Origin: Polaromonas sp.
Lineage (GTDB): Bacteria > Pseudomonadota > Gammaproteobacteria > Burkholderiales > Burkholderiaceae_C
Reading direction: 5' to 3'
Assembly: GCA_026786065.1 (NCBI GenBank)
Contig: JAJAYS010000129.1
Span: 1 to 11,881 of the forward strand
Length of the DNA: 11,881 nucleotides
Shown here piece by piece: positions 1 through 6,602 of the stretch (within the stretch, counting starts at the first letter, position 1; each line of letters starts with the position of its first letter). Both the position numbers and the translations under genes were made by a program. Under the pieces are notes generated by a model. It ran no database searches. It had not been told where the DNA came from and worked only from the letters and a program-made list of their open reading frames with translations.

Positions 1-16
1 CAAGCGTGGGGGCCAT
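1..16 (-). CDS. Possible start of the next gene (partial, five codons)
   Basis: An ATG at 16-14 follows the permease stop codon (21-19) after only two bases and reads M-A-P-T-L to the window edge. The tight spacing suggests one more gene in the same transcription unit. In related betaproteobacteria a BolA-family gene followed by murA commonly comes next, but five codons cannot identify a family. No strong ribosome binding site is visible before it. The call rests on position only. Confidence 0.3.
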
Positions 17-18
17 AT

Positions 19-1053
19 CTAATTTCTGATCTTGTAGCCGGTGCGCAGCATGTTGACGGCCGCAGCGCTGACCAGCAGCAGCGCGGCCGAGACGATCCCC
101 AGACTGAGCCACGGTGACACGTCGCTGACGCCGAAAAAGCCGTAGCGAAAGCCGTCGATCATGTAGAAAAACGGATTGAGGTGGCTGACCTGCTGCCAAA
201 ACGGCGGCAGCGAATGGATCGAATAAAAGACGCCGCTCAAAAACGTCATCGGCATGATGACGAAGTTTTGAAACACCGCCATCTGGTCGAACTTTTCCGA
301 CCACAGGCCGGCAATCACGCCGAGCGCTCCGAGCAGTGCGGCACCAAGAATCGCAAACACCACGATCCACAGCGGCGCCTCGAAGCCAGGCTGGCCGAAA
401 AACACAGTCACCGCAAACACCCCGGCCCCCACCAGCAGGCCACGCGCCGCCGATGAGCCGACATACGCAAAAAACCAGTGCCAGTGCGACAGGGGCGAGA
501 GCAGCACAAACACCAGGCTTCCCATGATCTTGCTCTGGATCAGCGACGACGAGCTGTTGGCAAAAGCGTTTTGCAGCACGCTCATCATCACCAGCCCCGG
601 CACCAGAAAAGCGGTGTAGCTGACCTTGCCATAGACCAGCGCCTGGCCCTGCAGCACATGGCCGAAGATCAGCATGTAGAGCACGGCCGTCAGCACCGGC
701 GCGCCGACGGTCTGGAAGCCGACCTTCCAGAACCGCATCACCTCTTTGCGAAACAGCGTCTGGCAGCCCGTTATGGAGTTGGCATCCGGGCTCGGCCTGG
801 CAGGCGCCAACGGCGCACTGAGCGCCGCTGGAGCAGTCGCCGCGGCGTAGTCATGGGTCAGCTCTCGCCCGGCAGGCTCGCTGAACCCGGACGCAGCGGC
901 GGGATCGAAGCCGGACGCACCCACCAGCGCATCGAGCGCGGCGACCTGCACGTCTGCAGCCAGCGCAGGCGCTGCCGACTCGCCCCATCGGCCCGCGCCG
1001 GAACCTGGCTGCGCAGGCGCATCGAGCCCTTGGCCGCGCGCAGGCCCGCTCAT
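19..1053 (-). CDS. ABC-2 type transporter permease with long N-terminal extension
   Basis: This 344-residue protein is the membrane subunit of an ABC-2 exporter in the inner membrane, of the YadH/NodJ-like type. The family core begins near residue 96 (T-L-F-R-K-E-V-M-R-F-W-K) and has about six hydrophobic segments: roughly 117-137, 145-165, 176-198, 203-222, 226-250 and 314-334. The re-entrant signature FLSGVFYSIHSLPPFWQ (271-287) followed by HLNPFFYMIDGFRYGFFGVSD (291-311, read in two parts) is typical. The ATG at 1053 overlaps the ATPase stop as ATGA, which indicates translational coupling. Residues 1-93 are an Ala/Pro/Gly-rich, low-complexity extension with no recognisable domain. Usual family members are about 250 residues. 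An ATA codon (Ile94, 774-772) stands where the family's initiator Met would be expected. The substrate cannot be inferred. The core assignment is firm; the start is less certain. Confidence 0.88.
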   Translation of the reverse strand: MSGPARGQGLDAPAQPGSGAGRWGESAAPALAADVQVAALDALVGASGFDPAAASGFSEPAGRELTHDYAAATAPAALSAPLAPARPSPDANSITGCQTLFRKEVMRFWKVGFQTVGAPVLTAVLYMLIFGHVLQGQALVYGKVSYTAFLVPGLVMMSVLQNAFANSSSSLIQSKIMGSLVFVLLSPLSHWHWFFAYVGSSAARGLLVGAGVFAVTVFFGQPGFEAPLWIVVFAILGAALLGALGVIAGLWSEKFDQMAVFQNFVIMPMTFLSGVFYSIHSLPPFWQQVSHLNPFFYMIDGFRYGFFGVSDVSPWLSLGIVSAALLLVSAAAVNMLRTGYKIRN

Positions 1054-1979
1054 GCGGCCACCCCGACCTTTTCTGCCATTACTTCCAAAAAAACGTCTTC
1101 CAGGTCGGCCTTGCGGATCTCCACATCCTCGGCCACCAGCCCGGCTTCGCGCACCGCCGCCAGATAGCGCTCGATTTCGGTGGCGTTGTTCGCCGGGAAC
1201 TGGACGATGCGGCCGGTGATGCGCGCTTTCGCGGCCAGCGCGGCCGGCAGTTCGCTGTCGATCTTGAATCGCAGCACGTTCGACGACGCAGCGCGCAGCA
1301 GTTCAGAGGTCAGCGCCAGCGCCACTACCCGCCCCTGCTTGAGCATCGCGACGCGGCTGCACAGCGCTTCGGCTTCTTCCAGGTAATGGGTGGTCAGCAG
1401 CACCGTACTGCCCTGCTTGTTCAGCCGGGCGATGAATTGCCACAGCGTCTGGCGCAGCTCGACATCGACTCCGGCGGTCGGCTCGTCCAGCACGATCACC
1501 TGCGGCTTGTGCACCAGCGCCTGCGCCACCAGCATGCGGCGCTTCATGCCGCCCGACAACTGCCGCATGTTGGCCGAAGCTTTGTCGGCCAGGCCGAGAC
1601 TGGACAGCAGCTCGTCGATCCATTCGTCGTTTTTTTTGATGCCGAAGTAGCCCGACTGGATGCGCAGCGCCTCACGCACCGAGAAAAACGGGTCGAATAC
1701 CAACTCTTGCGGCACGATACCCAGCATGCGCCTGGCCTGTTTGTAGTCAGCGACGACATCGCAGCCGTGGATTTTTACCGTGCCTTCGGTGGCCCGGGAA
1801 AGTCCGGCCAGAATGCTGATCAGCGAGGTCTTTCCGGCGCCATTGGGGCCGAGCAGACCGAAGAATTCGCCCTGGCGAACGTCAAAGCTGACGGTGTCGA
1901 GCGCTCGCAAGCCTGGCTCAGATCGATTTTTTGAAGGGGGATACGTTTTCGAGACGGACTGAAACGAGATGGCGGGCAT
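1050..1979 (-). CDS. ABC-2 type transporter ATP-binding protein
   Basis: This is the cytoplasmic ATPase (309 residues) that drives the downstream permease; the pair resembles the YadG/YadH and CcmA-like drug or polysaccharide exporters. All motifs are intact: Walker A GPNGAGKT (44-51), Q-loop Gln91, signature LSGGMKRR (141-148), Walker B VIVLDE (161-166) running into PTAGVD, and H-loop His198. The C-terminal DLEDVFLEV (292-300) is typical of ABC-2 ATPases. Conserved sequence starts at residue 4 and there is no nearby internal Met, so the ATG at 1979 is well supported. A sigma70-like promoter ends only 9 nt before it and no Shine-Dalgarno is visible. It lies 121 nt after mlaB and overlaps the permease by 4 nt. 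The transported substrate is unknown. Confidence 0.93.
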   Translation of the reverse strand: MPAISFQSVSKTYPPSKNRSEPGLRALDTVSFDVRQGEFFGLLGPNGAGKTSLISILAGLSRATEGTVKIHGCDVVADYKQARRMLGIVPQELVFDPFFSVREALRIQSGYFGIKKNDEWIDELLSSLGLADKASANMRQLSGGMKRRMLVAQALVHKPQVIVLDEPTAGVDVELRQTLWQFIARLNKQGSTVLLTTHYLEEAEALCSRVAMLKQGRVVALALTSELLRAASSNVLRFKIDSELPAALAAKARITGRIVQFPANNATEIERYLAAVREAGLVAEDVEIRKADLEDVFLEVMAEKVGVAA

Positions 1980-1988
1980 GGGCCAAGC

Positions 1989-2017
1989 ATTTTAAGCCGC
2001 GCCCGTTGGGCCGGCAA
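1989..2017 (-). promoter_or_regulatory. Predicted sigma70 promoter of the ABC-2 exporter genes
   Basis: Read on the minus strand, a -35 box TTGCCG (2017-2012, 4 of 6 matches to consensus) is followed after exactly 17 bp by a -10 box TAAAAT (1994-1989, 5 of 6). Only 9 nt (GCTTGGCCC) separate the -10 from the ATG at 1979, so a start site 6-8 nt downstream would give a transcript with a leader of 1-3 nt. It is the best promoter match I found in the window. Confidence 0.55.
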
Positions 2018-2029
2018 AACCCAAGGGCA

Positions 2030-2066
2030 GCGACAAGGGAGGCGCGTGCCGCCCTGTTTTTGTCGC
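2030..2066 (-). other. Long imperfect hairpin between mlaB and the ABC-2 genes
   Basis: Perfect 7-bp arms (2030-2036 and 2060-2066, GCGACAA/TTGTCGC) enclose further pairing on the minus strand: GGG/CCC and GGC/GCC around an ACGC loop, with a five-base bulge on one side. About 13 base pairs are possible. No T-run follows the 3' arm in either direction, so it does not fit a standard intrinsic terminator. It may mark the 3' end of the mla message or stabilise it, or it may be incidental in GC-rich DNA. Confidence 0.4.
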
Positions 2067-2100
2067 CAAGCCTGGAGCGCTCGGCAGGCGAAGCGGGACC

Positions 2101-2415
2101 CTAAGCGTCGGTCGTGCGATGCAGCAGGTCGTCCACGCCATAGAGCTGCGCCAGTTGCTGCAGCTTGATCGGCGCACCTGTGACCGAAAACTGCCGGCCC
2201 GCCTGCACGGCCAGACGCCGGCATTCGAGCAACAGCGCAAGCGCCGATGAATCGAACTGCTGCAGGCTTGATGCGTCGGCGACGACGGCTCCGGGGTGCT
2301 GTTGCAGCGCCGCCCCCATCTCCCGCGCAAATACGGCAGCCGGGTCGTGCGTCAGTTCGGCCGGGAACTGCAGGCGCACACCGCCGGACTCAGCTCTTGC
2401 GGGGGGCAGCGGCAT
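2101..2415 (-). CDS. mlaB: MlaB, STAS-domain subunit of the Mla ABC complex
   Basis: This 104-residue cytoplasmic STAS protein is expected to bind MlaF and to be needed for assembly and activity of the MlaFEDB complex. The core runs from about residue 13 (VRLQFPAEL) to 98. The F-D-S-S-A-L-A-L-L-L stretch (54-63) matches the STAS loop, and Ser56 sits where E. coli MlaB has its key Thr52 (my alignment by eye). The ATG at 2415 overlaps the end of mlaC by 26 bp and has only a weak ribosome binding site. A GTG at 2379, just after the mlaC stop, is an alternative and would still keep the whole core. An upstream ATG at 2445 adds ten unlikely residues. The family call is good; the exact start is open. 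Confidence 0.8.
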   Translation of the reverse strand: MPLPPARAESGGVRLQFPAELTHDPAAVFAREMGAALQQHPGAVVADASSLQQFDSSALALLLECRRLAVQAGRQFSVTGAPIKLQQLAQLYGVDDLLHRTTDA

Positions 2416-3028
2416 TGCTTTTGTTGCGCTGCGCCAGCGACGCAATCAGGCCGTCGACGCCATTGGCATTGATCTCTTGCGAGAACTGGGTTCGATAGGT
2501 TTCGACCAGCCAGACGCCGAGCACGTTCAGGTCGTAGATTTTCCAGCCGTCTGCGGCCTTCTCCATGCGGTAGTCGAGCTGCACCGGATCGCCGCGGCCG
2601 ACGATCTCGGTGCGCACCAGCACCTCGGTGTCGGTCGGCGAAGATCGCATCGGCTTGATCGCCACCGTCTGCTCCTGCACCTGCGCCAGCGCGCCGGCAT
2701 AGGTGCGGACCAGAAGGATCTTGAACTCGTCCTGCAGACGCTTTTTTTGTTCGGGCGTTGCCTGACGCCAGCTGCGGCCAACCGCCGACGCGGTCATCCG
2801 CGTGAAATTGACGTTCGGCATGATCTGGCTGTCCACCAGCGTCAGCACTTTGGAGAGGTCGCCAGACTGCACGCTCTTGTCGGCCTTGATCTGTTGCAGC
2901 ACGCCGGTGGAAACGCGCTGGATCAAGGCTTCGGGCGCTTCTTCGGCGGCGCGTGCGAACGGTACCGCGACCGTCAGGGACGCGCCAATCAATACGGCCA
3001 GCAGGTGGCCAAGTGTTCTGCGTTTCAT
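2390..3028 (-). CDS. mlaC: MlaC, periplasmic phospholipid-binding carrier
   Basis: MlaC carries phospholipid through the periplasm between the MlaA side of the outer membrane and the inner-membrane MlaFEDB complex. The 212-residue protein opens with a Sec signal peptide: MKRR, then a hydrophobic stretch about 8-23, then likely cleavage after A-R-A near residue 27. The mature part shows the Tol_Tol_Ttg2 pattern, including PEQKKRLQDEF (92-102) and GWKIYDLNVLGVWLVETYR (161-179). The ATG at 3028 is chosen because it begins the signal peptide and has AGGA about 11 nt upstream. The frame stays open upstream to 3256, but those 76 codons carry nothing resembling MlaC. The gene overlaps mlaB and lies 251 nt after mlaA. 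Confidence 0.93.
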   Translation of the reverse strand: MKRRTLGHLLAVLIGASLTVAVPFARAAEEAPEALIQRVSTGVLQQIKADKSVQSGDLSKVLTLVDSQIMPNVNFTRMTASAVGRSWRQATPEQKKRLQDEFKILLVRTYAGALAQVQEQTVAIKPMRSSPTDTEVLVRTEIVGRGDPVQLDYRMEKAADGWKIYDLNVLGVWLVETYRTQFSQEINANGVDGLIASLAQRNKSNAAAPRKS

Positions 3029-3279
3029 GGTGAGATGGTTCCTATGGTTATGAAGCAGTCCGGGGAGCATACCGCCGGATACCGCCGGCAGTTGGTCGCC
3101 GGGTGCGCATTGCACAACGGCTGCCCCGGACCCACAGCCGCGATTGTCAGAGCCTGACCCGGGCGTGGAGATAAAGTTTTGCGACAGCTCGGTAAACCTT
3201 GGAACCGTCCGCACAGGCTCGTGAAAGCGGAAGAAGCCGGATCGGGATGGCTGCAAAGCGCTTTTCCAACTGCGAAAGG
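3029..3279. other. 251-nt gap between mlaA and mlaC
   Basis: This is the only long gap inside the mla operon; the other junctions are overlaps or 54 nt. It contains no gene I can support. The minus strand holds a weak promoter-like pair: TTTACC (3196-3191, 4 of 6 to -35) and TATCTC (3173-3168, 3 of 6 to -10), 17 bp apart. The pair would leave a leader of about 130 nt before mlaC. I see no terminator in it. Confidence 0.35.
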
Positions 3280-4071
3280 CTATTTTGCCGGTACCGGCGC
3301 TGCGCCGGGCGTGGTTTCGGCCTTGTCGGGCGCGGGTTCTTCGGGCAGGTCGAAGCGCTCCTCTTTTTCGGAGGTCGAGGGGCTTACCAGTGCACGCCGC
3401 CGCTGCAGATAGACGTCGCGGGCAAAACTGTATTTATCCAGCGAAACCTGTTCAAGCAAGTCGCCTGCATCGAGCAAGCTGGCCCGCGCATTAACGATGC
3501 CGATGCTCGACATGCTGTTGCGGAAGCCGACGTTGTCACCCCGAGTCGCCAGGTTGCCACCAAAATCCACAAAAGTGCCCACGGTGTCACGCACCGTGGA
3601 GGGCCCCAGCACCGGCAGCACCAGGTACGGGCCGGCAGGCACGCCCCAGTAGCCGAGCGTCTGGCCGAAATCCTCGGTATGCCGGGGAATCCGCATTTCG
3701 CTGGCGACGTCCAGAAAGCCACCCAGCCCCCATAGCGTGTTGGTCGTAAAGCGGAACAGGCTGTTGGTTGCCGCCTCGCCCTTCAGTTGCAGCGTGTTGT
3801 TGACAGCGGACCAGGCGTCCGCCAGGTTGGCGAAAAAGTTGGTGACGCCGGTGCGAATCGGCTTGGGCGTGATCTCGCGGTAGGCCGACGCGACCGGCTT
3901 GACGACGGCGCGATCAATCTTGTCGTTTAACTCGAAAACGCCCCGGTTGAAAGGCTCCAGCGGGTCGGCCGGATTGGCATTTGGTGCCGAGGCGCAGCCT
4001 TGCAGAACCAGAAAGGTTGCCAGGCCGAGCCATTTTGAAGCACCCAATGCCAGGGTGGGAATGTGCGTCAT
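3280..4071 (-). CDS. mlaA: MlaA (VacJ-family) outer-membrane lipoprotein
   Basis: MlaA sits in the inner leaflet of the outer membrane, usually with a trimeric porin, and takes mislocalised phospholipid out of the outer leaflet for MlaC. The 263-residue precursor has a signal peptide with lipobox L-Q-G-C and lipidated Cys26. Ala27 at +2 fits outer-membrane sorting; Gln at the -2 position is less usual. Family landmarks are DPLEPFNR (37-44), the NTLWG segment (111-115), LGYWGVPAGPYLVLPVLGPS (139-158) and TVRD (159-162). The tail from about 230 is charged and Pro/Ala-rich with no known domain, and is likely disordered. The ATG at 4071 overlaps the mlaD stop as ATGA. In E. coli mlaA (vacJ) is unlinked; here it sits inside the operon. 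Confidence 0.95.
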   Translation of the reverse strand: MTHIPTLALGASKWLGLATFLVLQGCASAPNANPADPLEPFNRGVFELNDKIDRAVVKPVASAYREITPKPIRTGVTNFFANLADAWSAVNNTLQLKGEAATNSLFRFTTNTLWGLGGFLDVASEMRIPRHTEDFGQTLGYWGVPAGPYLVLPVLGPSTVRDTVGTFVDFGGNLATRGDNVGFRNSMSSIGIVNARASLLDAGDLLEQVSLDKYSFARDVYLQRRRALVSPSTSEKEERFDLPEEPAPDKAETTPGAAPVPAK

Positions 4072-4577
4072 TTTTTCTCTTCGGTCTGGGCCGGTGCCGG
4101 GTCTTTGGCTACCGGTGCCGACTCTGCGGCCTTATTGAACAAAAACTGGCTGATCAGGTTCTCCAGAACCACCGCCGACTGCGTTTGACGGATGACGTCA
4201 CCGCCAACCAGGTTTTTCTCGTCGCCACCGGCTTCGACGCCGATGTACTGCTCGCCGAGCAGGCCGCTGGTCAGGATCTTGAGCGAACTGTCTTTGGGAA
4301 ACTGGTAGCGGGTCTGCAGGTCCAGGTTAACGCTGGCTTGATACGATTTGCTGTCGAAATTGATGCTCTCGACCCGACCGACCACGACCCCGGCACTCTT
4401 GACGGCGGCCTGCGGCTTCAGGCCGCCGATGTTGTCAAAGAGCGCGCTGACGCGGTAGCTGCTGCCGCCGGAGCCGAAGGTCAGCAAATTGGCCGACTTC
4501 AGCGCCAGAAACAGCACGGCCGCAGCGCCAGCCAGAACAAACAGGCCGACCCACACATCAATCCTGGAACGTTGCAT
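4068..4577 (-). CDS. mlaD: MlaD, MCE-domain substrate-binding subunit
   Basis: MlaD forms the hexameric MCE ring anchored in the inner membrane, through which lipid passes between MlaE and MlaC. The 169-residue protein has a short cytoplasmic N-terminus (MQRSRID), one membrane helix (about 8-28), and an MCE domain (about 40-117) with the typical LLGEQYIGV (106-114). A hydrophobic C-terminal helix (V-L-E-N-L-I-S-Q-F-L-F, 137-147) matches the one lining the ring's pore. After it comes a Lys/Glu/Ala/Pro tail. The ATG at 4577 is preferred over an in-frame ATG at 4625, because GGGAG lies about 10 nt before it and family members start at this M-x-R-x-R-I-D sequence. It lies 54 nt after mlaE and overlaps mlaA by 4 nt. 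Confidence 0.94.
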   Translation of the reverse strand: MQRSRIDVWVGLFVLAGAAAVLFLALKSANLLTFGSGGSSYRVSALFDNIGGLKPQAAVKSAGVVVGRVESINFDSKSYQASVNLDLQTRYQFPKDSSLKILTSGLLGEQYIGVEAGGDEKNLVGGDVIRQTQSAVVLENLISQFLFNKAAESAPVAKDPAPAQTEEKK

Positions 4578-4631
4578 CTTCAAATTCTCCCTCGAAAAGT
4601 TATAGCCCAAGGGCGAGGCCGACACAACACC

Positions 4632-5423
4632 CTAAAGGCTGAACATCCAGGCGGTCAGCAGGAAGTCAAGCCCGAGCACCGCCAGTGAACCCAGCACCAC
4701 GGTGCGGGTGGTCGCACGCGACACACCTTCAGGGGTCGGCTGTGCCTCAAAGCCCTGATAGAGCGCGACGAAAGTCACCGTGACACCGAAAACCAGACTT
4801 TTGACAATGCCGTTGCCAACGTCACGCCAGACATCGACGCCGCCCTGCATCTGGCTCCAGAATGCGCCGGCGTCGATGCCGATCATCACCACGCCGACCA
4901 GGTAGCCGCCTACGATGCCGACCGCGCTGAACACCGCCGCCAGCAGCGGCATGGCGATGATGCCGCCCAAAAACCGCGGGGCCAGCACGCGCCGCATCGG
5001 ATCGACCGCCATCATCTCCATTGCCGAAAGTTGCTCGCCGGCTTTCATCAGGCCAATTTCGGCGGTCAGCGCGGTGCCGGCCCGGCCGGCAAACAGCAGC
5101 GCAGTGACCACCGGCCCGAGTTCACGTACCAGGCTGAGCGCGACCAGCAGGCCCAGCGCCTCGGCGGAGCCATAGCGCTGAAGCGTGTAGTAGCCCTGAA
5201 GCCCGAGCACGAATCCGACAAACAGGCCCGACACCGCGATGATGGCCAGCGAGTGGTTGCCCAGAAAGAAAATCTGGTCGCGCACCAGGCCGAAGCGGCC
5301 CAGCGCCGGCCCGCTCAACGCCAGCAGGCGCAGCAGCATACGCGCGCCGTGCCCGATTTCGGCCAGTTTGCTGCGGGTGGCAAAGCCGATGTCTGCAATC
5401 CAGCCGACGACCGCGCTGCTCAT
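4632..5423 (-). CDS. mlaE: MlaE, ABC permease of the Mla lipid transporter
   Basis: MlaE is the membrane-spanning subunit that binds phospholipid in the MlaFEDB complex. The 263-residue protein shows an amphipathic N-terminal elbow helix (about 5-35) and roughly five hydrophobic segments: 52-76, 88-112, 152-182, 205-222 and 242-262. It carries the MlaE family signature E-L-G-P-V-V-T-A-L-L-F-A-G-R-A-G (101-116) and continues as T-A-E-I-G-x-M-K-A-G-E-Q (120-131), the loop that docks on MlaF. Length is close to the E. coli protein (260). The ATG at 5423 overlaps the mlaF stop as ATGA, so the two are probably translated together. Confidence 0.96.
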   Translation of the reverse strand: MSSAVVGWIADIGFATRSKLAEIGHGARMLLRLLALSGPALGRFGLVRDQIFFLGNHSLAIIAVSGLFVGFVLGLQGYYTLQRYGSAEALGLLVALSLVRELGPVVTALLFAGRAGTALTAEIGLMKAGEQLSAMEMMAVDPMRRVLAPRFLGGIIAMPLLAAVFSAVGIVGGYLVGVVMIGIDAGAFWSQMQGGVDVWRDVGNGIVKSLVFGVTVTFVALYQGFEAQPTPEGVSRATTRTVVLGSLAVLGLDFLLTAWMFSL

Positions 5424-6253
5424 GCTCGTCTGCCCCGGTCGGCGTGCGCACGCGGCCCGAAATCGTCGGCCACCGAATCGGCCGGGTAGTGAAACTTCAC
5501 CGGCCCTTCGCTCAACGCATTGACGAACTGGTGCACCATCGGGTCTTCGCTGTGGCGCACTTCGTCTGGCGTGCCCTGCGCCGCGACAGCGCCGTTGGCC
5601 AGAATGATCACCTTGTCGGCGATACGGAAGGTTTCTTCCAGGTCGTGCGAGACCACCAGGCTGGTGATGCCGAGCGCGTCGTTTAGCCGGCGAATCAGTT
5701 GCGCGGCGGTGCCGAGCGAGATCGGGTCCAGGCCGGCAAATGGCTCGTCGTACATGATCAGGTCGGGGTCAAGCGCAATCGCACGCGCCAGCGCTACCCG
5801 CCGCGCCATGCCGCCGGAGATTTCGCTCGGCATCAGGTCGCGCGCGCCGCGCAGGCCCACCGCGTTGAGTTTCATCAGCACGATGTCGCGGATCAGCGGC
5901 GCCGGCAAGAGGGTGTGTTCACGCAGCGGAAAGGCGACGTTGTCGAACACGCTGAGGTCGGTAAACAGCGCACCGAACTGGAACAGCATGCCCATGCGCC
6001 TGCGGGCCGCGTACAGGCCGTCGCGGTCCAGCCCGGCGACGTCCTGGCCGTCGAACAGCACCTGGCCCTTGTCGGCTGTTTGCTGCCCGCCAATCAGCCG
6101 CAAAACTGTGGTCTTGCCGCCGCCCGAGGCGCCCATCAGAGCGGTCACCTTGCCGCGTGGCACCTGCAGCGAGACGCCATCGAGAATCACGCGGCCATTG
6201 CCGTAGCCGAAGCTCAGGTTGTTCAGTTCGACAAGGTTGGGGGTGGCGGGCAT
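5420..6253 (-). CDS. mlaF: MlaF, ATPase of the Mla lipid transporter
   Basis: MlaF is the cytoplasmic ATPase of the MlaFEDB complex and the first gene of the operon. The 277-residue protein is complete: Walker A GASGGGKTT (41-49), Q-loop Gln92 in FQFGALF (91-97), signature EISGGMARR (144-152), Walker B LIMYDE (165-170) with PFAGLDP, and H-loop His203 in SHDLEET. Lack of the usual L in the signature (I-S-G-G-M) is normal for the MlaF/Ttg2A group. The C-terminal stretch after about 240 is in the place where E. coli MlaF uses an extension to contact MlaB and the partner MlaF. The ATG at 6253 is followed at once by conserved sequence. No clear Shine-Dalgarno precedes it, and a terminator-shaped hairpin ends 10 nt upstream. 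Confidence 0.96.
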   Translation of the reverse strand: MPATPNLVELNNLSFGYGNGRVILDGVSLQVPRGKVTALMGASGGGKTTVLRLIGGQQTADKGQVLFDGQDVAGLDRDGLYAARRRMGMLFQFGALFTDLSVFDNVAFPLREHTLLPAPLIRDIVLMKLNAVGLRGARDLMPSEISGGMARRVALARAIALDPDLIMYDEPFAGLDPISLGTAAQLIRRLNDALGITSLVVSHDLEETFRIADKVIILANGAVAAQGTPDEVRHSEDPMVHQFVNALSEGPVKFHYPADSVADDFGPRAHADRGRRA

Positions 6254-6263
6254 GCGGGCTGTG

Positions 6264-6287
6264 AAAAAGCCGCATCGGCGTGCGGCT
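6264..6287 (-). terminator. Terminator-like hairpin just before mlaF
   Basis: On the minus strand AGCCGCA (6287-6281), loop CGCCGA, and TGCGGCT (6274-6268) form a perfect 7-bp GC-rich stem, followed directly by four more T residues (6267-6264). This is the form of an intrinsic terminator. The T-run ends 10 nt before the mlaF ATG, so it lies in the leader where a ribosome binding site should be. It could stop read-through from gltBD or act as an attenuator of the mla operon. Confidence 0.5.
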
Positions 6288-6301
6288 GGAGGTTGGCCGC
6301 C

Positions 6302-6307
6302 ATGATA
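6302..6307 (-). promoter_or_regulatory. Possible -10 box upstream of mlaF
   Basis: TATCAT on the minus strand matches the sigma70 -10 consensus at 5 of 6 positions. The hexamer 17 bp upstream (ACCGCT) does not resemble a -35 box, so this would be a weak or activator-dependent promoter. If used, the leader would include the hairpin at 6287-6264. Confidence 0.25.
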
Positions 6308-6405
6308 GCGGTTCAGGGTTTACGAGCGGTCTGCAGGCCCTTGCCGACCGTCATCACGCATTTTCTCGTCACTGCCCGGCTTGCCGAATGTGGTCATCCT
6401 GCTTG

Positions 6406-6602
6406 CTCACTCTCCCTCCGGGAGAGGAGTGGGGTGCGGGCGGCCGCCTGTGAAGCAGTCGAGTGGAGCGCCACCGGGGAACCCTGTCTTGCAGACCGCA
6501 GCCCGGCTGGAGCCCGGTCTTCTTCGTGCTGTCCAGATGCGCGCAAGCGCATCCGGAACTGGAGCGTTCGGCCTCCGCCTTCTCCCGAAGGGAGGGCGAG
6601 TC
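6406..6602. repeat. Repeat block of about 197 bp with imperfect inverted ends
   Basis: The left end (from 6406) and the reverse complement of the right end (ending near 6602) agree at 17 of the first 20 positions. Each end is itself a small hairpin: CTCTCCC-TCC-GGGAGAG (6410-6426) and CTCCC-GAA-GGGAG (6582-6594). Inside lies a third hairpin, GATGCGC-GCAA-GCGCATC (6536-6553), with a GNRA-type loop. The left end translates as S-L-R-E-R-S-G-V-R, a reading I associate with a repeat scattered through many proteobacterial intergenic regions. It carries no transposase. It looks like a MITE-like or REP-like element; no clear target duplication is visible. Confidence 0.5.

Noticed and set aside
2390..3256. 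A longer mlaC starting at 3256
   Set aside because: The extra 76 residues would precede a clear signal peptide that begins at the ATG at 3028, which has its own AGGA ribosome binding site.
4578..4625. An upstream mlaD start at 4625
   Set aside because: The ATG at 4577 has a better ribosome binding site and matches where MlaD family members begin.
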